Positions 7,988-15,075 of a stretch of 22,596 nt of DNA are shown here, in pieces. A program made the position numbers and the translations under genes. The DNA comes from Prevotellaceae bacterium UBA1720 (GTDB lineage Bacteria; Bacteroidota; Bacteroidia; Bacteroidales; Bacteroidaceae). How positions within the stretch are numbered: position 1 is the first letter of the stretch; each line of letters opens with the position of its first letter. The stretch covers positions 1-22,596 of the forward strand of contig DCIS01000060.1 of the NCBI GenBank assembly GCA_002317475.1, read 5' to 3'. The notes beneath the pieces were generated by a model. That model saw nothing but the letters and a program-made list of their open reading frames with translations. It had not been told where the DNA came from and made no database searches.

Positions 7988-9142
7988 TTATTTGGCAAGG
8001 AAACTCTCGGCTATGCGACGCGCCTCGGCATCGCAAGCGAGATAATCCTCGAGTGTACTCTCTCTTTGGAAGGGGACAGCGTCCATGGTGCGCTCGATGA
8101 CATCAGCCATTTGGAGGAAACCGCAGCGACCTTGACGAAAGGCGAAATTGACCACCTCATTGGCAGCATTGACCACACAAGGCATGTTGCCACCCTCCTC
8201 GAGAGCTCGGTAAGCCATCTGAAGGCAACGGAACTTCTCAAGGTCGGGACGTTCGAAGGTGAGATCCTGCATCTGATACCAGTCCAAACGAGGAAATCCG
8301 CTGCAGAGGCGATCGGGATAACTGAGAGCCAACTGTATGGGCACACGCATATCGGGTACACCCAACTGCGCCTTGACGGCACCATCCTGGAACTGCACGG
8401 CACTATGTACAACGCTCTGAGGATGTACGACCACCTGAATACGATCTGGTTCGACACCAAAGAGCCACTTGGCCTCTATGACCTCAAAACCCTTGTTCAT
8501 CATAGAAGCCGAATCGATGGTGATCTTGGCACCCATATCCCAGTTGGGGTGTTTGAGGGCCTGCTGGGGAGTAACATCGCGCAACTGATCCAAGGTAAAC
8601 TTACGGAACGGACCGCCAGAGGCAGTAAGAATGATTTTCTCTATCTCGTTGTCACCCTCTCCCATCAAACTCTGGAAGATAGCACTATGCTCGCTATCTA
8701 CGGGCAGAATAGGTACATGATGCTCAAGGGCAAGACGAGTGACAAGTTCGCCGGCAACGACCAGCGTCTCCTTGTTGGCCAGGGCTATAGGCTTGCCAGC
8801 CCCAATGGCACTGATAGTGGGACGAAGGCCAGAGAAACCTACAAGGGCCGTTAGCACCACATCCACGGAGGGCAACTGCACCACCTGACATAGAGCATCC
8901 GCTCCAGCATATACCTTTACATCAGTATCAGCTAAGGCATCACGCACCTTTTCGTAGAGACTCTCGTCGGCAATGACCACGCATTGGGGGAGGAACTTAC
9001 GAGCTTGCTCGATGAGCATATCAGCCTGTCGGTTGGCCGTAAGGACACGTGCCTCATAGAGGTCGCTATGTTCCTCGATGACCTGCAGTGCCTGCGTACC
9101 TATGCTACCAGTACTGCCTAATATCGCTATTTTCTTTTTCAT
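7988..9142 (-). CDS. dxr: 1-deoxy-D-xylulose 5-phosphate reductoisomerase
   Basis: Second enzyme of the MEP isoprenoid pathway: converts DXP to MEP with NADPH, in the cytoplasm. Landmarks: NADPH-binding GSTGSIG (9-15), LANKET (121-126), metal-binding DSEHSA (Asp149, Glu151), ASGGPF (174-179), HPNWDMG (198-204) and SMMNKGFEVIEA (213-224) with the third metal ligand Glu220. Length 384 is standard. The start ATG at 9142 gives MKKKIAILGSTGSIG, the usual beginning. It follows rimM by 3 bp, so it is co-transcribed and possibly translationally coupled. A second MEP enzyme, ispF, is in the window but in another operon. Confidence 0.96.
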   Translation of the reverse strand: MKKKIAILGSTGSIGTQALQVIEEHSDLYEARVLTANRQADMLIEQARKFLPQCVVIADESLYEKVRDALADTDVKVYAGADALCQVVQLPSVDVVLTALVGFSGLRPTISAIGAGKPIALANKETLVVAGELVTRLALEHHVPILPVDSEHSAIFQSLMGEGDNEIEKIILTASGGPFRKFTLDQLRDVTPQQALKHPNWDMGAKITIDSASMMNKGFEVIEAKWLFGVEPDRIQVVVHPQSVVHSAVQFQDGAVKAQLGVPDMRVPIQLALSYPDRLCSGFPRLDWYQMQDLTFERPDLEKFRCLQMAYRALEEGGNMPCVVNAANEVVNFAFRQGRCGFLQMADVIERTMDAVPFQRESTLEDYLACDAEARRIAESFLAK

Positions 9143-9145
9143 AAC

Positions 9146-9667
9146 CTAATTTAAATCAACCAAGCCTTCGGGAAGGCGCATTGAGACATGACGACCGGAA
9201 TGATCGATGTCAAGGATAAACTCCTCGACGGCAGGGAGCATGAGGTTACCATAACGACCCTGGACACAAAAGAGCACATTTGCCGTGCTATCCTCAACCT
9301 CCGTAACCGTTCCCAAATCTCCCAACACCTCGTCAGAAACCGTGAAGCCGGTAAAGTGTTTCCAGGTGTAATCCTCGGGGTCTTCCTCGGGAGTAAGGTC
9401 AAATGGGAAATACACCTCTGCGCCCACCAGTTCTTGCGCCTCGTCGGCATCATCCACATGCAGGAATTTGACAAGGGCCACACTATCGCTACGGAAACGA
9501 TACTCCTCAAGTTGGAAAGGCACTAGGATGCCATCAATCCTAAGGATGAGGTAGTTGGCCTCAGCACGATCCCATACATCATCGGTAAAAGACAGACTAA
9601 TCTCGCCGCGCAAGGCATGTACCCGAGTAAGGGAACCAATCTTATATACAGATTCTTCTCTAATCAT
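9146..9667 (-). CDS. rimM: Ribosome maturation factor RimM
   Basis: Assists assembly of the 3' (head) domain of the 30S ribosomal subunit and binds ribosomal protein S19. The N-terminal RimM beta-barrel begins with YKIGSLTRVHALRGEISLSF (8-27), where most homologues have G-x-hGL+GE; the second, PRC-type barrel (about 100-170) includes DLGTVTEVED and MLPAVEEFILDID. Length 173 is normal. It lies 8 bp after murA and 3 bp before dxr in a tight operon, an arrangement common in Bacteroidetes. The His-Ala in place of the more common His-Gly in the first motif is minor variation. Confidence 0.93.
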   Translation of the reverse strand: MIREESVYKIGSLTRVHALRGEISLSFTDDVWDRAEANYLILRIDGILVPFQLEEYRFRSDSVALVKFLHVDDADEAQELVGAEVYFPFDLTPEEDPEDYTWKHFTGFTVSDEVLGDLGTVTEVEDSTANVLFCVQGRYGNLMLPAVEEFILDIDHSGRHVSMRLPEGLVDLN

Positions 9668-9675
9668 AACGTTCT

Positions 9676-10983
9676 CTATTCTTCACGGGTAATCTTTGCG
9701 CCAAGAGCATTCAGGCGAGCTTCGATGTCCTCGTATCCACGGTCAATCTGACCGACATTCTCTATGCGACTGGTGCCCGGAGCACTCAAGGCGGCAATCA
9801 ACAAGGCGATACCGGCACGAATGTCAGGACTGGTCATGCGCGAAGGACGAAGGGTGAGCTGGTGGTCATGACCTACCACTACGGCACGATGGGGATCACA
9901 AAGGATAATCTGGGCTCCCATATCGATAAGTTTGTCTACGAAGAAGAGACGGCTCTCAAACATCTTCTGATGGATAAGCACGCTGCCTTTGGCCTGAGTA
10001 CTGACTACCAGGAGCACACTCAGAAGGTCGGGCGTAAGACCAGGCCAAGGAGCATCGCTGAGGGTCATGAATGAACCATCGATGAAGTTGTCTATCTGAT
10101 AATGGTCATGGCGAGGCACGAAAAGATCGTCTCCCTCACGCTCGATGGTGATGCCTAGGCGTCGGAATGTATCAGGAATGATGCCTAACTGCTCGTAGCC
10201 GACATTCTTAATGCGGATTCCATCACCCACCATGGCAGCCATACCGATAAAACTGCCCACCTCAATCATATCGGGCAGAATGCTGTGTTCAGCACCATGC
10301 AGGCTGTCTACACCCACGATGGTAAGCAGATTACTGGCAATACCGCTAATCTGCGCACCCATGGCATTGAGCATCTTGCAGAGCTGCTGAATGTAGGGTT
10401 CGCACGCCGCATTATAAATGGTGGTAACACCTTTGGCAAAGACAGAAGCCATGATGATATTGGCCGTACCCGTAACGGAAGCCTCATCGAGGAGCATATA
10501 CGTCCCCCTCAGTTGCGATGCCTTGATGTGGAATACTCCATTCTCCTCGTCGTGAACAAATGTGGCACCCAACTTCTGTATTCCCAGAAAATGGGTATCT
10601 AGTCTACGGCGACCAATCTTGTCACCACCAGGTTTGGCCAACGATGCCCTACCATAACGAGCCACCATAGGGCCAACAAACATGATACTGCCACGTGAAC
10701 GACTACAACGGAGGAGGAACTCCTCACTCTCCACGTACTCAGTGTCGACCTGATCTGCCTGGAAGGTGTAGTCTTCATGACCGTTCTTGGTCACCCTGAC
10801 CCCCATATCCTGAAGGAGGGAAATCTGGTTGTTGACGTCAGAGATGTCTGGAATATTCTTGATGCGGACGGGATCGCTGGTCAGCAATGTGGCACAAAGC
10901 ACCTGTAATGCTTCATTCTTGGCTCCTTGTGGAGTAATCTCACCGCTCAATCGGTGACCGCCTTGTATGATAAATGATGGCAT
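9676..10983 (-). CDS. murA: UDP-N-acetylglucosamine 1-carboxyvinyltransferase, Asp-type
   Basis: First committed step of peptidoglycan synthesis: transfers enolpyruvate from PEP to UDP-GlcNAc, in the cytoplasm. Two EPSP-synthase-like domains; AKNEALQ (21-27) carries the substrate-binding Lys22-Asn23, and VTGTANIIMASVFAKG and AACEPYIQQLCKMLN are typical. Length 435 is normal for the Bacteroidetes form. The catalytic-loop residue that is Cys115 in E. coli lies in the motif GGCTIG; here the motif is GGDKIGRRRLD and the residue is Asp121 (codon GAC, bases 10621-10623). Asp at this position is known in Mycobacterium, Chlamydia and Borrelia MurA and makes the enzyme insensitive to fosfomycin. The gene begins 2 bp after the DUF4290 gene and ends 8 bp before rimM. 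Confidence 0.95.
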   Translation of the reverse strand: MPSFIIQGGHRLSGEITPQGAKNEALQVLCATLLTSDPVRIKNIPDISDVNNQISLLQDMGVRVTKNGHEDYTFQADQVDTEYVESEEFLLRCSRSRGSIMFVGPMVARYGRASLAKPGGDKIGRRRLDTHFLGIQKLGATFVHDEENGVFHIKASQLRGTYMLLDEASVTGTANIIMASVFAKGVTTIYNAACEPYIQQLCKMLNAMGAQISGIASNLLTIVGVDSLHGAEHSILPDMIEVGSFIGMAAMVGDGIRIKNVGYEQLGIIPDTFRRLGITIEREGDDLFVPRHDHYQIDNFIDGSFMTLSDAPWPGLTPDLLSVLLVVSTQAKGSVLIHQKMFESRLFFVDKLIDMGAQIILCDPHRAVVVGHDHQLTLRPSRMTSPDIRAGIALLIAALSAPGTSRIENVGQIDRGYEDIEARLNALGAKITREE

Positions 10984-10985
10984 CG

Positions 10986-11576
10986 TTACTTCTTCTTTTT
11001 CTTTTTGGAACCATTAGTTTGCTGCTTCCCTTGCATGACACTATCAAAGCGGAATGTAGAGAGGTCCAAACAGACACGTCCTTCTGTGTAGCGTTCTATG
11101 TCCTGAGCCACCTTCTCGTCATTCATAGCATCGCGGTTCCAATCGAACAGTGTCTGTTTCATCTGGTTGGCAACCAAAGCCAGGAAGACATCACGTTCCT
11201 CGCCTTCGGGCATCTCTGCAAGGTGCTCCAGTTGCTGCTCCACGAGATTACCATAATAGCGGTTGCGGATACGCTTCATGGGATAATGCATGGGCTGTGG
11301 ACGTTTGGCATCACCGTCAAGACGAGTGATAGGATAAGGATAGTCGACATCCAGCGTGTAACCTGAAATGAAGGCCACATGGTTCCAGAGATGTTCACGG
11401 TAGTTGGGCAAGTCGCGAAGTGCCGGTTGCATATTAGCCATGATGTCCACAATGGTGGCAGCACACTGTAGGCGCTTGTCCCGATCGTCAATCTGAATGG
11501 CATGTAATACCATCTGCTGCACGGAACGACCGTATTCGGGCATCACAAGCTTTTCTCTTTGTGTATTATATTGCAT
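10986..11576 (-). CDS. DUF4290 family protein, function unknown
   Basis: A 196-residue cytoplasmic-looking protein of the DUF4290 family, known to me only from Bacteroidetes and usually encoded just before murA. The N-terminus MQYNTQREKLVMPEYGRSVQQM is the most conserved part; a motif LWNHVAFISGYTLDVDYPYP (residues 64-83) follows, and then RNRYYGNLVEQQL and DWNRDAMNDEKVAQDI. It is mostly helical by composition, with no signal peptide or membrane helix. The C-terminus is a run of Lys after a Gly-Ser, unusually basic. It overlaps no neighbour: stop is 2 bp before murA. The link to murA suggests envelope or division work, but that is inference from position. Confidence 0.88.
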   Translation of the reverse strand: MQYNTQREKLVMPEYGRSVQQMVLHAIQIDDRDKRLQCAATIVDIMANMQPALRDLPNYREHLWNHVAFISGYTLDVDYPYPITRLDGDAKRPQPMHYPMKRIRNRYYGNLVEQQLEHLAEMPEGEERDVFLALVANQMKQTLFDWNRDAMNDEKVAQDIERYTEGRVCLDLSTFRFDSVMQGKQQTNGSKKKKKK

Positions 11577-11584
11577 TTTGATTT

Positions 11585-11604
11585 ATCTATATTGATCTAT
11601 ATTG
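11585..11604. repeat. Perfect 10-bp tandem duplication in the DUF4290 leader
   Basis: ATCTATATTG occurs twice back to back (11585-11594, 11595-11604) in the 84-bp spacer between the DUF4290 start and the tsaB stop. The rest of the spacer is AT-rich. A CAAAGTA (11621-11627; minus TACTTTG) is close to, but one base short of, the TAnnTTTG promoter consensus, so a promoter here is uncertain. Confidence 0.7.
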
Positions 11605-11660
11605 TATAGGGGTGAAAAAACAAAGTAGTTGGCAATACATCTATTTTATTCTCGCATAAA

Positions 11661-12368
11661 CTATTTGCTGACACTCTCCAGCAGGTTACGGGATTTGGTA
11701 GCCACGAACTCTTTCAGATAGAAGGGTTCGAAATAGGCCACATCCTGCACCTCACCACGCATCAGCATACGCTCTGCCAAAGGATACATATTCTTAGCCA
11801 GAGGCAAGATGTCAGGGATAAAATGTGCATTGGGATGCTCAATGACTGACTGGCACTTGGTAGCACCGTCACCAAAGAAATATACAGGATGCTTGTCGAG
11901 ATATTCCTTGTAAGTATCAGCATCGACCACGTCTGCACCAACTGCTCTCACCTCGCGCAAAGCACGATTGTACACGCCGGCATAGACCTCCATACGGCGG
12001 GCATCTATCTGGGGCACCAAAAGGGCATCCTCGGGCAGATCGTCGTGGCGGAGCAACACTGGTACGCAGAGTAACTGAAGCGTAGAGACGGCCAACAAGG
12101 GAACCCTGTAGCCATAGCAGACACCCTTAGCCATAGATACACCGATGCGCAGACCGGTATAACTGCCTGGACCTTGACTTACGGCAACGGCATCGACAGG
12201 TATGGCATGACTGTTGGCAAAAGACAGAGCCTCATCTACGAAAACGCCACAACTGACGCTATGGGAAGGTCCCTCAACATCAGCCTTTTCAAACAGCAGT
12301 GCACCATCCTCGCTTAGGGCCACTGAACATACTTTTGTACTGGTTTCTATATGTAATATACACGCCAT
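11661..12368 (-). CDS. tsaB: tRNA threonylcarbamoyladenosine biosynthesis protein TsaB
   Basis: Part of the TsaB-TsaD-TsaE complex that installs t6A37 in ANN-decoding tRNAs. TsaB is an inactive ASKHA-fold relative of TsaD that acts as a platform. The N-terminal phosphate-1-like LHIETSTKVCSVAL (5-18), the hallmark QGPGSYTGLRIGVSMAKG (65-82) and the LLVPQIDARRMEVYAGVY segment are all present. Length 235 is normal. It is the first gene of the minus-strand block, with its own -7 box 27 bp upstream, and diverges from yicC. The 84-bp gap to the DUF4290 gene leaves room for a second promoter. Confidence 0.94.
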   Translation of the reverse strand: MACILHIETSTKVCSVALSEDGALLFEKADVEGPSHSVSCGVFVDEALSFANSHAIPVDAVAVSQGPGSYTGLRIGVSMAKGVCYGYRVPLLAVSTLQLLCVPVLLRHDDLPEDALLVPQIDARRMEVYAGVYNRALREVRAVGADVVDADTYKEYLDKHPVYFFGDGATKCQSVIEHPNAHFIPDILPLAKNMYPLAERMLMRGEVQDVAYFEPFYLKEFVATKSRNLLESVSK

Positions 12369-12394
12369 AGACGCATTTTGCTAAAAATATGATG

Positions 12395-12402
12395 CAAAAT
12401 TA
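12395..12402 (-). promoter_or_regulatory. -7 box of the tsaB promoter
   Basis: On the minus strand the bases read TAATTTTG followed by CA, a good match to TAnnTTTG. Predicted start near 12390, about 22 bases before the tsaB ATG (12368). No clear TTTG is seen at -33. It lies only 22 bp from the oppositely facing yicC -7 box. Confidence 0.5.
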
Positions 12403-12424
12403 CAATTTTTTCCGAGAATTTCCT

Positions 12425-12432
12425 TACTTTTG
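12425..12432 (+). promoter_or_regulatory. -7 box of the yicC-gmk-nadD promoter
   Basis: TACTTTTG followed by CAG matches TAnnTTTG. The -33 area is only a T run (12406-12411), which is weak. Predicted start near 12438, giving a leader of about 44 bases before the yicC ATG. This leader is A-rich, as usual for Bacteroidetes translation starts. Confidence 0.55.
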
Positions 12433-12481
12433 CAGTAGAAATTGTTGTTAAAGAAACGCAAAACCGCAAAATGTAAAAACA

Positions 12482-13360
12482 ATGATACTATCTATGACAG
12501 GGTACGGCAAAGCTTCTGTAACGTACCAAGACAAAAAAATCACTGCAGAAATCAAGTCGCTCAACAGCAAAGCACTGGACCTGAGCACCCGTATCTCTTC
12601 ACTCTATCGCGAGAAGGAGATGGAGATACGCCAAACCATTGCAGCAGTACTGGAACGAGGAAAAATCGAGTTTAACCTCTGGATAGAAAAGGAATCAGCA
12701 AATATCGAGACCCCCTTGAATGGTCCTCTGTTGGGTACGTACTACAGGCAGATACAACAGATTTGCGAGGAACAGAACATACCTATGGCAGAGGATCCAT
12801 GGCATATCTTGATGCGCTTGCCTGACGTTATGACACGCACCGAAGTACAACAGGAACTGACCGACGAAGAATGGAAGGCTGCCAGCGAAGCCATTTCGCA
12901 ATGCCTGTCACAAATGGTGAAATTTCGCGAACAGGAAGGTGCGGCACTCCAGAAGAAATTCGAAGAGAAACTGGACAATATCGCTGATCTGCTGGCACAG
13001 ATTGAACCCTACGAGAAGAGTCGTACCGAGAAGATCAGACAACGTATCACTGATGGACTGCAGAGCATACCCAATATAGAATATGACCGAAACCGCCTTG
13101 AGCAAGAGATGATCTATTATATCGAAAAACTTGACATCAACGAGGAAAAACAACGTCTGACAAATCACCTCAAGTACTTCCGTGAAACAATGGAAGGGGG
13201 TCACGGACAGGGCAAGAAACTAGGTTTCATCGCACAGGAGATGGGTCGTGAAATCAACACCACAGGAAGCAAGAGCAACCAGGCAGAAATGCAGAACATC
13301 GTGGTGAAGATGAAAGACGAATTAGAACAAATCAAGGAGCAAGTCCTAAATGTAATGTAA
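12482..13360 (+). CDS. yicC: YicC family endoribonuclease
   Basis: The conserved start MILSMTGYGKAS and the full-length 292 residues identify the YicC family. E. coli YicC is reported as an endoribonuclease involved in turnover of the small RNA RyhB. The N-terminal YicC domain (about 1-155) has KSLNSKALDLSTRISS (residues 24-39), a conserved patch. The C-terminal DUF1732 domain (about 205-292) has the strongly conserved GHGQGKKLGFIAQEMGREINT (240-260, with one variation) and ends KSNQAEMQNIVVKMKDELEQIKEQ. It leads a three-gene operon with gmk (10-bp gap) and nadD. Confidence 0.93.
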   Translation: MILSMTGYGKASVTYQDKKITAEIKSLNSKALDLSTRISSLYREKEMEIRQTIAAVLERGKIEFNLWIEKESANIETPLNGPLLGTYYRQIQQICEEQNIPMAEDPWHILMRLPDVMTRTEVQQELTDEEWKAASEAISQCLSQMVKFREQEGAALQKKFEEKLDNIADLLAQIEPYEKSRTEKIRQRITDGLQSIPNIEYDRNRLEQEMIYYIEKLDINEEKQRLTNHLKYFRETMEGGHGQGKKLGFIAQEMGREINTTGSKSNQAEMQNIVVKMKDELEQIKEQVLNVM

Positions 13361-13370
13361 GGGTACAAAT

Positions 13371-13943
13371 ATGGCAGGATTATTAATCGTATCAGCACCT
13401 TCAGGAAGTGGCAAAAGCACAATAGTTCAGTGGTTAATGAAGGAGCATCCCGAGCTGAAATTACAATTCAGCGTCAGTGCCACGAGCCGCGCCCCACGAG
13501 GACAGGAGAAGGATGGCGTAGACTACTATTTCCTCAGCGCCGAAGAGTTCAGACAGAAGATTGCCAACAACGAATTCATGGAGTATGAGGAGGTCTATGC
13601 CGGTGGTTTCTATGGCACCCTGAAGTCACAGGTAGAGGACAAGCTGAATGCAGGCTATAACGTCGTATTTGATGTTGACGTGAAGGGCGGTGTGAATATC
13701 AAAAAATTTTACGGAGAGAAAGCATTAAGCCTCTTTATACAACCTCCCTCAATTGAGGAATTGCGCAAACGTCTCATCGGTCGTGCAACAGACAGTATGG
13801 AGAAGATTGAGGAGCGTCTGGCCAAAGCCTCTTACGAGATGACTTTTGCTCCACAGTTTGACATGATCGTGGTCAACGATGATCTGGATACCGCCAAAGC
13901 GGAAACATTGAGATTGGTGCAGGAATTCTTTGGCAAGGATTAG
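13371..13943 (+). CDS. gmk: Guanylate kinase
   Basis: Phosphorylates GMP to GDP with ATP, in the cytoplasm. The P-loop is APSGSGKST (9-17); SVSATSRAPRGQEKDGVDYYF (34-54) carries the GMP-binding residues, and EYEEVYAGGFYGT is the following conserved segment. FDVDVKGGVNIKK (residues 95-107) holds the region near the nucleotide site. The length of 190 is near the usual 200. Start ATG at 13371 places the P-loop at the normal distance. It stands 10 bp after yicC, a widespread pairing, and 42 bp before nadD. Confidence 0.95.
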   Translation: MAGLLIVSAPSGSGKSTIVQWLMKEHPELKLQFSVSATSRAPRGQEKDGVDYYFLSAEEFRQKIANNEFMEYEEVYAGGFYGTLKSQVEDKLNAGYNVVFDVDVKGGVNIKKFYGEKALSLFIQPPSIEELRKRLIGRATDSMEKIEERLAKASYEMTFAPQFDMIVVNDDLDTAKAETLRLVQEFFGKD

Positions 13944-13959
13944 TCCCCCCCCAACTTTC

Positions 13960-13975
13960 CTGTTACGAATAACAG
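13960..13975 (+). other. Short hairpin in the gmk-nadD spacer
   Basis: CTGTTA (13960-13965), loop CGAA, TAACAG (13970-13975) form a perfect 6-bp stem ten bases before the nadD ATG. A run of eight C precedes it (13945-13952). No T tract follows, so it is not a typical terminator; it could mildly affect nadD translation or be chance. Confidence 0.45.
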
Positions 13976-13985
13976 AACCCACCCA

Positions 13986-14570
13986 ATGAAAATAAGAACT
14001 GGCATATACGGAGGGTCTTTCAACCCCATACACCTTGGGCATACCGCATTGGGTGAATGGTTATGCCAAGAGGGACTTGTCGACGAATTATGGTTTTTGG
14101 TTTCTCCTCAGAATCCTCTAAAGATCAACAACAACGAGATGCTTCCTGACGAGGTCAGGTTGCATCTCGCTTCGTTAGCAGTAGAGGAAAGCAAGAAACT
14201 GAAGGTCAGTGACTTTGAACTGCACCTACCCCGCCCCTCATACATGGCAGACACCTTGAAAGCTCTTCGCAAAAGGTATACAAGGAGAGAGTTTGTACTG
14301 ATTATCGGAGCAGACAACTGGCAGTGCTTCAATCAATGGCGCTCTCCAGAGGAAATACTCCGTCGTCACAACATCATCGTTTATCCACGAGAGGGGTATC
14401 CCATCGATGTTTCCTCCCTGCCCGCCAATGTTAGGCTAGTGGACGCGCCTTTATTCCCCATCAGCAGCACCCAGATAAGAAAAGCCATTGCATCAGGTGA
14501 TTACAATGGCGAATGGCTCTCCCCCACCGTATGGCAGGAAATTCAGAAAGAGTCACTTTATACTCGTTGA
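13986..14570 (+). CDS. nadD: Nicotinate-nucleotide adenylyltransferase
   Basis: Transfers AMP from ATP to nicotinate mononucleotide in NAD synthesis. The nucleotidyltransferase signature GGSFNPIHLGH (9-19) and the C-terminal ISSTQIRKAI motif (about 160-169) are both present, with VLIIGADNWQ and the WRSPEEIL segment between. Length 194 is normal. It ends with the TGA at 14568-14570, which sits inside a short 8-bp tandem repeat, and converges on ispF with a gap of only 22 bp. Confidence 0.94.
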   Translation: MKIRTGIYGGSFNPIHLGHTALGEWLCQEGLVDELWFLVSPQNPLKINNNEMLPDEVRLHLASLAVEESKKLKVSDFELHLPRPSYMADTLKALRKRYTRREFVLIIGADNWQCFNQWRSPEEILRRHNIIVYPREGYPIDVSSLPANVRLVDAPLFPISSTQIRKAIASGDYNGEWLSPTVWQEIQKESLYTR

Positions 14571-14588
14571 CTCGTTGACTTGTTGACT
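14562..14588. repeat. 8-bp tandem repeat at the nadD/ispF convergent junction
   Basis: ACTCGTTG, ACTCGTTG, ACTTGTTG follow one another (14562-14569, 14570-14577, 14578-14585), then ACT. The nadD stop codon lies within the first two units. The same GTTGACTTG motif recurs in the rpsB-tsf spacer. No hairpin terminator is evident between these convergent genes. Confidence 0.8.
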
Positions 14589-14592
14589 TTTG

Positions 14593-15075
14593 TTATTCCT
14601 TTTCAATAAGACAAACGGCATACGCCGAGATGCCTTCCTCGCGTCCTGTAAAACCAAGATGCTCAGTAGTGGTAGCCTTGATGGATACATCGTCCACATC
14701 AATACCCATCACGTCAGCCAGACACTGCTGCATCTCGGGAATGCGAGGCTTCAGTTTGGGACGCTCAGCACAAATGGTTGCATCAATATTACCTACACGA
14801 TAACCTTTCGTGGCGATCAGTTCGATTGTCTTTCTGAGCAGTATCTTACTGTCAATATTGTGAAACTCCTCGCTATTATCAGGAAAATGATAACCTATAT
14901 CACGCATGTTGGCAGCTCCAAGCAATCCATCGCAGATAGCATGTATCAGCACATCTGCATCACTATGGCCATAGAGACCGTGACTATGCTCAAACTTGAT
15001 GCCACCCAACCAAAGTTCACGCCTTTCCACCAGACAATGAACATCGTATCCCATTCCTACTCTTACCTTGCTCAT
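14593..15075 (-). CDS. ispF: 2-C-methyl-D-erythritol 2,4-cyclodiphosphate synthase
   Basis: Fifth step of the MEP isoprenoid pathway: cyclises CDP-ME 2-phosphate to ME-cPP with release of CMP; a trimer in the cytoplasm. Metal ligands are Asp11, His13 (GYDVH, 9-13) and His45 (in GHSDADVLIHA, 36-46). The IGYHFPDN loop and the C-terminal ATTTEHLGFTGREEGISAYA segment are diagnostic. Length 160 is normal. The ATG at 15075 overlaps the porV stop codon by 4 bp (ATGA), so translation is probably coupled to porV. Confidence 0.96.
   Translation of the reverse strand: MSKVRVGMGYDVHCLVERRELWLGGIKFEHSHGLYGHSDADVLIHAICDGLLGAANMRDIGYHFPDNSEEFHNIDSKILLRKTIELIATKGYRVGNIDATICAERPKLKPRIPEMQQCLADVMGIDVDDVSIKATTTEHLGFTGREEGISAYAVCLIEKE

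Noticed and set aside
7421..8854. A 477-codon open frame on the plus strand across rseP and dxr
   Set aside because: It is antisense to two clearly identified conserved genes, has no recognisable domain, and its composition is that of a reverse-frame shadow.
13945..13952. Run of eight C as a phase-variation tract for nadD
   Set aside because: It lies outside any coding frame, between gmk and nadD, and nadD is essential, so on-off switching is unlikely.
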